Of a DNA stretch of 8,098 bases, positions 1 to 6,501 are shown piece by piece. The position numbers and the translations under genes are program-made. Source of the DNA: an uncultured Collinsella sp. (GTDB lineage Bacteria > Actinomycetota > Coriobacteriia > Coriobacteriales > Coriobacteriaceae). The DNA is taken from assembly GCA_900543515.1 (NCBI GenBank), contig UQRW01000066.1, positions 1 through 8,098 on the forward strand, in the 5' to 3' direction. Each line of letters opens with the position of its first letter. Within the stretch, counting starts at the first letter, position 1. The notes under the pieces were generated by a model. The model was not told where the DNA came from, ran no database searches, and saw only the letters and a program-made list of their open reading frames with translations.

Positions 1-8
1 ATTCCTCG

Positions 9-29
9 GCGGGTCCCGCTTTTCTTTTT
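9..29 (+). terminator. Probable intrinsic terminator tail of an upstream gene
   Basis: A short GC hairpin (GCGG at 9-12, GTC loop, CCGC at 16-19) is followed directly by a T-rich run, TTTTCTTTTT, at 20-29. This is the layout of a rho-independent terminator on the + strand. The visible stem is only 4 bp, and pairing could extend to bases before the window, so the strength cannot be judged. It would end transcription of a + strand gene to the left and so separate glmM from it. No clear -35/-10 pair for glmM can be seen between this site and the glmM ribosome-binding site. Confidence 0.45.
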
Positions 30-78
30 CGACTAGGGTGGGCGGTTGCATATCGCCTGCTAGGGAAGGAGCGATCCT

Positions 79-1416
79 ATGCCCCAGAACATCTTCGGTA
101 CCGATGGCGTCCGTGGCGTCGCCAACGCCGATCTTTCGTGCGACCTCGCGTTTCGCCTGGGCCGCGCGGCGACCAAGTTTCTTGGTCCGGATATCTGCGT
201 CGGCCGTGACACGCGTCTTTCGGGCACCATGCTCGAGAGCGCTCTGACCGCCGGCATTATGGCCGAGGGCGGCCGCCCGCATTGCTGCGGCGTTATCCCC
301 ACGCCTGCCGTGGCGCTGCTCACTGTTCAGAACGAGCTCGATGGCGGCATCGTCATCTCCGCTTCGCATAATCCGCCGGAGTTCAACGGCATCAAGTTCT
401 TTAGCCGCAAGGGCATGAAGCTTCCCGATGCTGTCGAGGAAGAGATCAGCGCCTGGGTCATGTCCGAGGAAGCCATGGCTGCCGATACGCTGCCGACCGG
501 TGCCGGCGTGGGCCACATCATCAAGATGAAGGACGCCCGCAAGGCATACGTCGACCACGCCATCGATACGCTTGATGGCCTGAGGCTCGACGGCCTGGTT
601 GTTGCCGTCGACTGTGGCCACGGCGCTTCCTGCCAGACTACGCCCGCCGCGCTGCAGCGCCTGGGTGCCACGGTCCATGCCATCAACACCGATTATTGCG
701 GCACCGACATCAATGTCGAGTGCGGCTCCACTCACCTTGAGTCCCTGCGCGAGCTCGTGCTGCGCACCCACGCCGATATCGGTCTGGCCCACGACGGCGA
801 CGCCGACCGCGTGCTGTTCGTGGACAGCGAGGGCAACGAGATCGACGGTGACTACATCTTGGCTATCTGCGGTTCTGACCTTGCCGCTCGTGGCAAGCTC
901 GCCAACTCCGAGATCGTCTCGACCGTCATGTGCAACCTGGGCTTCTCCATCGCTATGAAGGAGCAGGGCTTCGAGATGGTTCAGACCGCCGTGGGCGACC
1001 GCTACGTTCTGGAGCGCATGCTCGCGGACGGTGCCGTCATCGGCGGCGAACAGTCCGGCCACATCATCTTCCTGGAGCACAACACCACTGGTGACGGCCT
1101 GGTGACGGCTCTGCAGCTGCTGGCCGTGCTCAAGCGCACCGGTCGTACCCTCACCGACCTTGCCGGCATTATGAAGAAGTACCCGCAGGTACTCGTCAAC
1201 GTGCATTCCGACAACAAGGCCGGTCTGGACGATTGCCAGCCCATCTGGGATGCCGTCGCTGCTGCCGAGAAGGAGCTTGACGGCCGCGGCCGCATTCTGG
1301 TGCGCCCGAGCGGTACCGAGCCGCTGGTCCGCGTGATGGCCGAGGCCGAGACGCACGAGCTGACCCAGCGCGTTGTCGACGACATCGTCGAGGTTGTCAA
1401 GCGCGAACTTCCCTAA
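79..1416 (+). CDS. glmM: Phosphoglucosamine mutase GlmM
   Basis: This cytoplasmic enzyme interconverts glucosamine-6-phosphate and glucosamine-1-phosphate, the step that commits amino sugar to UDP-GlcNAc, peptidoglycan and other envelope polymers. The 445 residues match the family length. All alpha-D-phosphohexomutase signatures are visible: the N-terminal FGTDGVRG (6-13), the active-site loop ISASHNPP with the phosphorylated serine at S96, the metal loop DGDADR (239-244), the sugar-binding GGEQSGH (322-328) and the phosphate-binding RPSGTEPLVRV (409-419). FGTDGVRG and the serine in SASHNP (GlmM usually Ser, phosphomannomutases often Thr-Ala-Ser) support GlmM over a phosphoglucomutase. The ATG at 79 has a strong Shine-Dalgarno, GGGAAGGAG at 63-71, 7 bases upstream. 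A possible in-frame earlier start has no such site. Only 71 bases separate it from the EIIA gene, with no terminator between, so read-through is likely. No key residue is missing. Confidence 0.97.
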   Translation: MPQNIFGTDGVRGVANADLSCDLAFRLGRAATKFLGPDICVGRDTRLSGTMLESALTAGIMAEGGRPHCCGVIPTPAVALLTVQNELDGGIVISASHNPPEFNGIKFFSRKGMKLPDAVEEEISAWVMSEEAMAADTLPTGAGVGHIIKMKDARKAYVDHAIDTLDGLRLDGLVVAVDCGHGASCQTTPAALQRLGATVHAINTDYCGTDINVECGSTHLESLRELVLRTHADIGLAHDGDADRVLFVDSEGNEIDGDYILAICGSDLAARGKLANSEIVSTVMCNLGFSIAMKEQGFEMVQTAVGDRYVLERMLADGAVIGGEQSGHIIFLEHNTTGDGLVTALQLLAVLKRTGRTLTDLAGIMKKYPQVLVNVHSDNKAGLDDCQPIWDAVAAAEKELDGRGRILVRPSGTEPLVRVMAEAETHELTQRVVDDIVEVVKRELP

Positions 1417-1460
1417 TGGTCAAAAACCGTTGCCAAGTGGTAAACTGTTAAGGTTATTTT
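1417..1460 (+). promoter_or_regulatory. Possible promoter for the EIIA gene
   Basis: The 71-base gap after glmM is noticeably AT-rich for this genome and has two promoter-like readings. One is TGGTCA (1417-1422) with an 18-base spacer to TAAACT (1441-1446). The other is TTGCCA (1430-1435), close to a consensus -35, with a 19-base spacer to TATTTT (1455-1460). Neither is ideal and I cannot choose between them. Either would give the EIIA gene its own transcript in addition to read-through from glmM. Confidence 0.35.
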
Positions 1461-1487
1461 GATTGATTGGTATGTCCGAGGGGGAGC

Positions 1488-1985
1488 ATGTTCACTAAAG
1501 TCCTAAGGTCTTTTGGTATGCGTGGTCGAGTCCTTACGCTGGATGCTCCCATCTCGGGCGACGTCATTCCGCTTTCCGAGGTAAACGACCAGACGTTTGC
1601 CACCGGCCTTTTGGGCCAGGGCGTGGCGATTCGGCCCACCGGAACGCGTGTGATTGCACCGGCTGATGCCAAGGTCGAGGCTATTTTTCCCACGGGACAC
1701 GCCGTTGCGCTTAACACGGTCGATGGTCTGGACGTGCTTATTCACGTTGGTTTGGACACTGTTCAGCTCGAGGGCAAGCACTTTACCGTACATGCGCAAG
1801 TGGGTGACATCGTCCATAAGGGTGATGTGCTCATTGAGTTCGATCGCGAGGCAATTGCTGCCGAGGGCTACGATGTGACGGTTCCCATCTTGGTGTGCAA
1901 CTCCGTTGAGTTCTCGAGCATCAAGGGCTCCGTTGGCGTGCATGTCGAGGAGATGGATCAGCTCATCGTTGCTCGCGAGCGCTAG
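1488..1985 (+). CDS. crr: PTS glucose-family EIIA component
   Basis: This is a soluble phosphocarrier of the sugar phosphotransferase system. It accepts phosphate from HPr on a histidine and passes it to the EIIB domain of glucose- or GlcNAc-family permeases. The 165-residue protein is a complete stand-alone EIIA-Glc domain (PF00358 type). It shows the early GDVIPLSEV segment (24-32), the GQGVAIRP strand (43-50), the assisting histidine in the TGHAVAL segment (H71) and the phosphorylated histidine in VLIHVGLDTV (H86), followed by LEGKHF, VGDIVHKGD and VTVPILVCN, all typical of the family. I chose the ATG at 1488 because the purine run GAGGGGGAG (1478-1486) precedes it. That run abuts the ATG, so part of it must serve as the Shine-Dalgarno. 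An ATG at 1518 preceded by TAAGGT (1504-1509) is an alternative that removes 10 residues outside the core. No EIIB or EIIC domain is attached, so it must serve permeases encoded elsewhere. Whether it also regulates other proteins, as Crr does in enterics, is unknown. Confidence 0.93.
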   Translation: MFTKVLRSFGMRGRVLTLDAPISGDVIPLSEVNDQTFATGLLGQGVAIRPTGTRVIAPADAKVEAIFPTGHAVALNTVDGLDVLIHVGLDTVQLEGKHFTVHAQVGDIVHKGDVLIEFDREAIAAEGYDVTVPILVCNSVEFSSIKGSVGVHVEEMDQLIVARER

Positions 1986-2007
1986 CAAGTGCACGTGGCC
2001 ATTAGCC

Positions 2008-2013
2008 TACAAT
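2008..2013 (+). promoter_or_regulatory. -10-like element for the nagB leader transcript
   Basis: TACAAT differs from the sigma-70-type TATAAT at one base and sits 23 bases after the EIIA stop codon. The sequence at the expected -35 distance (around 1984-1990, AGCAAGT) is poor, so the promoter is weak, activator-dependent or not real. If used, the transcript would start near 2019-2021, just before the perfect hairpin at 2026-2059. The nagB mRNA would then carry a 5' leader of about 240 bases. Confidence 0.4.
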
Positions 2014-2019
2014 TCAAAC

Positions 2020-2260
2020 ACGTTTACGGAGGGCGCCCTTGAAAGAGGACGCCCTCCGTGGCAAGATGGGAAACGTCCGAGGCTAAACAGCTTTGGGTCA
2101 CCGTGGACGGGCAGGGGCCTCGACGCGGCTAGACACGAGACACATACATTACGCGACCTCGCCCTGGTGGCCGCACACGTTGGTTGCGGCCGACGCGGGC
2201 CGCGGGCAAGTGCTTGTAAGGGGAGCCTTGCCTCTCTTGTACGAGAAAGGACGCGTAATG
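2020..2260 (+). promoter_or_regulatory. Structured 5' leader of nagB that can mask the start codon
   Basis: No gene fits the 272 bases between the EIIA stop and the nagB ATG, but inverted repeats are dense. CATTACGCG (2147-2155) is an exact reverse complement of CGCGTAATG (2252-2260), which contains the nagB ATG at 2258. It would close a multi-branched domain. Inside it lie GGCCGCA (2169-2175) with TGCGGCC (2185-2191), a perfect 7-bp stem with a 9-base loop. This stem is extended past an internal loop by GCCC (2161-2164) with GGGC (2197-2200). A second hairpin pairs GGCAAG (2205-2210) with CTTGCC (2227-2232). The ribosome-binding site AGAAAGGA (2244-2251) would lie in the junction strand, in or beside a small TCTT/GAGA hairpin. 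Upstream are the 2026-2059 hairpin and further pairable segments at 2065-2122. The layout resembles a translational riboswitch or thermosensor. The pairings are seen; folding in the cell and any ligand are inference. I recognise no known class, and the glmS ribozyme core is absent. Confidence 0.5.
2026..2059 (+). other. Perfect 10-bp hairpin at the probable 5' end of the nagB leader
   Basis: ACGGAGGGCG (2026-2035) and CGCCCTCCGT (2050-2059) are exact reverse complements around a 14-base loop. No T-run follows the 3' arm, so it is not a standard intrinsic terminator for the EIIA gene. A factor-assisted termination site remains possible. Lying just downstream of TACAAT, it could be the 5'-terminal stabilising stem of the nagB leader RNA or the first domain of a larger fold. 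Confidence 0.6.
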
Positions 2261-2986
2261 AAGATCATTAAAGCTAAAGACTACGAGGATATGAGCCGCA
2301 AGGCCGCCAATATCATTTCGGCGCAGGTTATCCTCAAGCCCGACTGTGTGCTGGGCCTTGCCACCGGCTCCACCCCGATCGGTGCCTACAAGCAGCTCGC
2401 TGCTTGGTACAAGAAGGGCGACGTCGACTTTGCCGAGGTCAGCACCTACAACCTGGACGAGTATCGCGGCCTTTCGCATGACGATCCCCAGAGCTATCAC
2501 TACTTCATGCGCGAGAACTTCTTCGATCACATCAACATTGACCTGAACAACACGCATGTGCCCGATGGTTCCAACCCCGACGCCGCCGCTGCCTGCTCTG
2601 AGTACGACAAGATCGTCGCCGACGCCGGTTACCCGGATCTGCAGCTGCTCGGCATTGGCAACAACGGCCACATCGGCTTCAACGAGCCCGATGACCACTT
2701 CTCCAAGGGCACGCACTGCGTCGACCTCACCGAGAGCACCATTCAGGCCAACAGCCGCCTGTTCGACAGCATCGACGATGTTCCCCGTCAGGCCTACACC
2801 ATGGGCACCCAGACCATCATGTATGCCCGCATGATCCTGGTCGTCGCCAACGGCGAGGCCAAGGCTCAGGCCGTGCATGACATGTGCTATGGTCCGGTTA
2901 CGCCCGAGTGCCCGGCTTCGATCCTGCAGCTGCACACCAACTGCGTTGTCGTTGCCGACGAGGCCGCCCTTTCGCTCTGCGAGTAG
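2258..2986 (+). CDS. nagB: Glucosamine-6-phosphate deaminase NagB
   Basis: This cytoplasmic enzyme converts glucosamine-6-phosphate and water to fructose-6-phosphate and ammonia, the last step of GlcNAc and glucosamine catabolism. The 242 residues correspond to the short Gram-positive form, without the C-terminal extension of the 266-residue allosteric E. coli enzyme. Family motifs are intact: LATGSTP (34-40) for phosphate binding, YNLDEYRG (64-71) with D67 as the likely general base, and GIGNNGHIGFNEP (132-144) with H138 and E143 matching the E. coli catalytic H143 and E148. The position of E. coli D141 is N136, as in other short NagB proteins. The ATG at 2258 has AGAAAGGA at 2244-2251, 6 bases upstream. 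An in-frame reading back to a TTG at 2093 has no ribosome-binding site, adds low-complexity sequence with no NagB similarity and runs through the structured leader, so I reject it. Expression is probably controlled by the upstream leader. A terminator follows 32 bases after the stop. Confidence 0.96.
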   Translation: MKIIKAKDYEDMSRKAANIISAQVILKPDCVLGLATGSTPIGAYKQLAAWYKKGDVDFAEVSTYNLDEYRGLSHDDPQSYHYFMRENFFDHINIDLNNTHVPDGSNPDAAAACSEYDKIVADAGYPDLQLLGIGNNGHIGFNEPDDHFSKGTHCVDLTESTIQANSRLFDSIDDVPRQAYTMGTQTIMYARMILVVANGEAKAQAVHDMCYGPVTPECPASILQLHTNCVVVADEAALSLCE

Positions 2987-3018
2987 CGCGAGCCCGTCAC
3001 CTCGACATAGCTTTGCCG

Positions 3019-3046
3019 AAGGCCTCCGCTTTGCGGGGGCCTTTTT
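3019..3046 (+). terminator. Intrinsic terminator after nagB
   Basis: AAGGCCTCCGC (3019-3029), a TTT loop and GCGGGGGCCTT (3033-3043) form an 11-bp stem with a single G-T pair. A T-run (3042-3046) starts in the 3' arm and continues past it. This is a strong rho-independent terminator for the + strand. It ends the nagB unit and isolates it from the regulator gene downstream. The opposite strand has no T-run, so it works in one direction only. Confidence 0.93.
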
Positions 3047-3433
3047 GCTGTCCTTGTCGTATGCTTGACCAAAATCTTGCTGCAAGCTTGACGGATGGCG
3101 AATGCCCAACAGCTTGATTCATTCCATACCAGATTCTATGCAAAAATGCCACTAAAAGGTCGCAGACGGTAGCGGGTGCTAGGCGAGTTGAATGACCGGG
3201 GTGAACCATGTTCGCATGCGTTACACTGCCACTGGGATGGGACAAGCAGACAAGTACATTTACCTGCTCAAAGACCGATTAGTCGGGGGATTAATAACAA
3301 TCGGCCCTCGCTGTACTAAAACTTGCCGCTTGCGTACCGAAAGACAACCTAAAACACAAAACCGCTCTATTCATGGTGCGGCTTGTATGGTCTTGCGGTT
3401 ACGGTGTCCATACGGTCGAGTAGAGGAGCGGGC
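3047..3433. other. Intergenic region without a credible gene
   Basis: About 390 bases lie between the nagB terminator and the regulator start. Base composition is lower in GC than the flanking genes, and the open frames here use codons rare in the neighbours. A weak promoter-like pair is TTGATT (3114-3119) with a 17-base spacer to TATGCA (3137-3142). TACACT (3222-3227) and TACATT (3255-3260) are other -10-like strings without a matching -35. CCGATT (3275-3280) can pair either locally (CCGA with TCGG at 3283-3286) or with AATCGG (3299-3304). The region presumably holds the promoter of the large regulator, but I cannot place it with confidence. Confidence 0.5.
3385..3413. repeat. Inverted repeat just upstream of the regulator gene
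   Basis: GTATGG (3385-3390) and CCATAC (3408-3413) form an exact 6-base inverted repeat with 17 bases between. In RNA two G-U pairs would extend it to 8 bp. The 3' arm ends 8 bases before the ribosome-binding site AGAGGAG (3422-3428). It could be an operator, for instance for autoregulation, or a hairpin in the 5' leader. A 6-base repeat is short enough to arise by chance. Confidence 0.3.
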
Positions 3434-6433
3434 ATGGTAAACGATTTGGATAGTATAGACGACCTCGAACTGATGCCGCTGGGCGGAGGCTATATGGTGC
3501 GACGCGAGCGTCTGCTGAATGAGCTTATCGCCAAGGGTCGAAAGGCCGGCATCGTGGTTCTTTACGCGCCTGATGGCTTTGGGAAAACCTCGGTGCTGCT
3601 GCAGTACACCCAAGAGGTAAAAAGCGATCCGACGCGAGGCCCCGTGCGGATTATCGAGGCGGATCGCGCCATTGGACGCGAGGTGTTTATGCAGCTCGAG
3701 GTGGTAACCGAAGAGCTTAAAGACAAGCCGCATTCCCTTGTCGCGATTGATAATGTGCCAAACCTCGATCAGCATGATACCGAAGACCTCATTGACAGGA
3801 TTCGCGGCCTGCGCGCTATGGGGGTAGGGGTCTTTATCTCCTGCCGTCCTTCAAATCGTCAGCTGATTCATGGGCTGGGCGATTCGGTTAAGATCAATGC
3901 GCAAATGCTCAAGGTGCATGCCTATGAGTATTCGGCGTGGGCATCGGCGTTTTCGATTAGCACATCGCTCGACTTTTATCAGCTCACGCAGGGTGTGCCC
4001 GAGCTCGTCTCGGCATTGCAGACGGGTCTGTATGGCCAAGGCGACGTAGCCGGTCTGCTCGAAAACGAGATTGTCAACGTATATGGCGCGGCACTTGTCG
4101 ACTTGGCTTCGCTCGACAATAATGCACTGTTTTGCGTGGCATGTCTCATGATTTTGATGGGCGAGGGCAATATCGCAGAACTCGAGGCTTGCGGGGTGAG
4201 GCTATCGATGGTCGACCAGTCCTACTTCGTACGCGACTACCCGATCTTTGGCTTGGACCCCGCCGAGCGGAGTTTTACGTGTCTGGGCACGGAGGATAAC
4301 GGACGCTTGCGCTTGCGTAAGTTGGTGGCCGAGGTTCGCCCTGAACTTGTTCCGAGGGCGGCCCGGATTTTGCTTAAGGCGGGTAGATGCGATGTGGCGA
4401 TGGGCCTGGCGGACGCCTTTTTGGACCGTGATGCGGTCCTTGAACTTGCTGGGCAGTATGGGGTCGATCTGGCTCTGACGGGGCACGGGGCCGATATCTG
4501 CCGAGCAGCGCTGGGCACGATCGATGCCGAGGATCCGGCTCCAGAGCCAACGCCTGCCGAGGCGCTTGGCGTATATCTGGCAGCGGTCAGCGTGTCCAAT
4601 ACAAAGCTCGCTCGCTATATGGCATCGGTCATCGAGCGCGGGGGCGAACGGGCGGCCTGCGAAATAGACCCTGTTTCATGGAGGGTGGCCCAGACACTGA
4701 CGGCTGTTTGCTATGGGGACAACGGGCTTGGGCTTCCTACGAACCTGGCCGTGCCAGAAATCGAGACATCCCATACCGCACTCGATATGTTGTCTGCGCA
4801 TATCGAGGTCAAGCGCTGCCTGACCGAGCGGGGGGATGACGGCGGCGTTCTACAGCAACTCAAAACGAGCAAGGCCTATGACTGCGAGCTCGACATCGCG
4901 GGGATTGTTATACGGGCCGATAGCATGCTGGTGGAGCTCTTTGACGGGTCGTTTGCGGGAACCGACGAGCGCGACGACGAGATGACGGTGGTGCGGGAGG
5001 CGCTCGACGTACGTGGGCTTAAGGCGATGGCTATCTGGGTACGCATGGTGTTGGCGGCACGGCGGCTCCTTTCCGGCTTGCCGGTAACCGACGACGCGGC
5101 GTTCAACGAGCTCGATCGTTTTGCCGTGCGCATGCGCGACAACCAGATTCAGCTGTTTGGCCTGTTGCTAGAAGGCTGGCAGTCGCTGGCAGAGGGACGG
5201 CCGGTTAATGCAAAGTTCCGTGCGGTCCAAGTGCTCAAACTTGCCGAGGAGTCGATTGCGTACATGCGCGATAACGCATTGCTGCTGGAGCGCGCGGCGT
5301 ATCTGCGTAACACCTCGATGGTTTCGGTGCGCGAGGAAGCGGAGTTACTCGATATAAGCCAGACGCAGGTTGGTGGCGCAGAAGCCTGGATGGTGGCGCT
5401 GCATTTGGCTTGCGCGGGGCGAGATAGCGATCTTGCAGCCTGGATGTCCATGAATCGCGCGGGGATTTTAGAGCCATCGTATCGGCTCTTTGCGCGCCTT
5501 GCCATGCATTGTCTGGGCGAGCCGGCGACCAGGATTCGCAAGAAGCTTCCCGTGCGCGAGCTGTCGCGGTACTCGCTGCGCGACGATTTGGAAGGGGAGG
5601 GCGAGCGCCTGTTCCAGGCCGGCGAGGTTGAAGCCGTTGATACCATCGACCATATCGAGATTCGCATGTTTGGTGCGTTTCGCGCCGAGCGCGACGGGTT
5701 TCCCATCACGGACAAAATGTGGCGCCGCAAGAAGGCGGCGACACTTGCCGAGCGGCTTGCGCTGGGCATGGATGCGCTCGTCGATCGTGAGACGCTGGCC
5801 ATGGAGTTGTGGCCCCATGCCGAGTTCAATAGCGCCCGCAACAACCTGTACTCGACGATATCGCGCTTGCGGTCGGCTTTGGGACCGACGCCGGATGGCA
5901 AGTCGTGTGTGCTCATCCAAAATGAATGCATCGGACTCAACGGCGACTACGTCAAGACCGATGTACGGCTGTTTGACCAGATAAGCCGCGAGGTTTTGGG
6001 AAATCGCACGGGTGCGCGCGGGCCCCATTTAGTTGAGCTGTGCCTTAAGATTGAGCAGCTTTATGCCGGACCGCTGTATGTTCCCAATGGCTGTAATCCC
6101 ACCTACTTTTTGCGTATGCGACGCATTATGCAGTCAAAGTACATCGATTGCATGATTAAGGGAGCAAATGCCGCTCTAGAAGAAAACGACCTGCAGTCGG
6201 CGATTTGGCTGGCGGAGTCGGGTCTTCGACAGGAAACGGCGCGTGAGGATATGGTGCGCTGCGCCATGCGCGTCTACAGTGCGGCGGGGCGGCGGCGCGA
6301 TATCGTCGAGCTATACAGTGGGCATATGCACCATCTGAGGGAGCAGGTCAATGGCGTGCCCGAGCCCGAGACGCGGCGTCTATACGAGCGCTTGGTGGAG
6401 GGGCGGCTCAACCGCGTGCTGGTCGAGCGATAA
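3434..6433 (+). CDS. Large STAND-type ATPase transcriptional regulator with SARP-like winged helix and BTAD domain
   Basis: A 999-residue cytoplasmic protein, probably a signal-dependent transcription factor. The N-terminus carries a MalT-like P-loop: LYAPDGFGKTS (43-53, with K51 and T52), a Walker B strand SLVAIDNV (101-108, D106), and an ISCRPSNR segment (135-142) where MalT-type ATPases have a sensor motif. A long helical region (about 200-735) has no motif I can name and may serve for sensing or oligomerisation. From about 740 comes a SARP/OmpR-like winged helix beginning HIEIRMFGAFRAERDG. It includes MAMELWPHAEFNSARNN-type residues (about 785-804) and the recognition-helix region SARNNLYSTISRLRSAL (800-816). 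From about 843 (DVRLFDQ) to the C-terminus is a BTAD-type helical domain. There is no LuxR-type HTH, so the DNA reader is SARP-like. The ATG at 3434 has AGAGGAG 5 bases upstream. An in-frame TTG at 3383 would add 17 residues with no ribosome-binding site. It is transcribed alone and converges on yhbY. The inducer and targets are unknown. Confidence 0.85.
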   Translation: MVNDLDSIDDLELMPLGGGYMVRRERLLNELIAKGRKAGIVVLYAPDGFGKTSVLLQYTQEVKSDPTRGPVRIIEADRAIGREVFMQLEVVTEELKDKPHSLVAIDNVPNLDQHDTEDLIDRIRGLRAMGVGVFISCRPSNRQLIHGLGDSVKINAQMLKVHAYEYSAWASAFSISTSLDFYQLTQGVPELVSALQTGLYGQGDVAGLLENEIVNVYGAALVDLASLDNNALFCVACLMILMGEGNIAELEACGVRLSMVDQSYFVRDYPIFGLDPAERSFTCLGTEDNGRLRLRKLVAEVRPELVPRAARILLKAGRCDVAMGLADAFLDRDAVLELAGQYGVDLALTGHGADICRAALGTIDAEDPAPEPTPAEALGVYLAAVSVSNTKLARYMASVIERGGERAACEIDPVSWRVAQTLTAVCYGDNGLGLPTNLAVPEIETSHTALDMLSAHIEVKRCLTERGDDGGVLQQLKTSKAYDCELDIAGIVIRADSMLVELFDGSFAGTDERDDEMTVVREALDVRGLKAMAIWVRMVLAARRLLSGLPVTDDAAFNELDRFAVRMRDNQIQLFGLLLEGWQSLAEGRPVNAKFRAVQVLKLAEESIAYMRDNALLLERAAYLRNTSMVSVREEAELLDISQTQVGGAEAWMVALHLACAGRDSDLAAWMSMNRAGILEPSYRLFARLAMHCLGEPATRIRKKLPVRELSRYSLRDDLEGEGERLFQAGEVEAVDTIDHIEIRMFGAFRAERDGFPITDKMWRRKKAATLAERLALGMDALVDRETLAMELWPHAEFNSARNNLYSTISRLRSALGPTPDGKSCVLIQNECIGLNGDYVKTDVRLFDQISREVLGNRTGARGPHLVELCLKIEQLYAGPLYVPNGCNPTYFLRMRRIMQSKYIDCMIKGANAALEENDLQSAIWLAESGLRQETAREDMVRCAMRVYSAAGRRRDIVELYSGHMHHLREQVNGVPEPETRRLYERLVEGRLNRVLVER

Positions 6434-6464
6434 AAACGGGCGCCCGAAGTACTTGGACACCCGT
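6432..6464 (-). terminator. Minus-strand intrinsic terminator over the regulator stop codon
   Basis: Read on the minus strand, ACGGGTGTCC, a 9-base loop and GGGCGCCCGT pair over 10 bp with two G-U pairs, then TTTTT follows. The T-run is the complement of the A-run that begins in the regulator's TAA stop (6431-6433). On the + strand the two G-U pairs become A-C mismatches and no T-run follows, so the structure favours minus-strand termination. It lies 37 bases after the yhbY stop and would keep yhbY transcription from entering the regulator in antisense. Confidence 0.85.
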
Positions 6465-6501
6465 AAGCTTGCTATGTGTTGGCTCGCCGGATCATTGGCT
6501 C

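Noticed and set aside
2066..2086. Six-codon open frame starting ATGGGAAAC in the nagB leader
   Set aside because: It lacks a properly spaced Shine-Dalgarno and carries no codon run of regulatory meaning, so a leader peptide cannot be supported.
2181..2190. Ten-base match TGGTTGCGGC shared by the nagB leader and the minus-strand methyltransferase leader
   Set aside because: Ten-base matches are expected by chance in 8 kb of GC-rich sequence, and the flanks do not match.
2093..2257. In-frame N-terminal extension of NagB from a TTG at 2093
   Set aside because: It has no ribosome-binding site, adds about 55 residues unlike any NagB and runs through the structured leader. The ATG at 2258 has a good Shine-Dalgarno and gives the normal family length.
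2020..2260. glmS ribozyme, HDV-like ribozyme, RNase P RNA or a known riboswitch in the nagB leader
   Set aside because: I looked for the conserved cores of these RNAs and found none. A TGGCAAGATGGG string (2059-2070) resembles an HDV-like J4/2 region, but matching P1 and P2 strands are missing upstream.
2129..3109. Long minus-strand open frame of 326 codons opposite nagB
   Set aside because: It is a shadow of nagB in GC-rich DNA. Its composition is biased and it crosses the nagB terminator hairpin. The + strand has clear catalytic motifs.
3192..3440. 82-codon + strand open frame that overlaps the regulator start
   Set aside because: A weak AGGCGAG precedes its ATG, but codon use (several TTA, ATA, AGA, ACA) is unlike the neighbours and no motif is seen. 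It looks like chance reading of intergenic DNA.
5149..5940. Minus-strand open frame of 263 codons inside the regulator
   Set aside because: It is a Ser/Arg-rich shadow frame opposite a well-supported protein with P-loop, winged helix and BTAD features.
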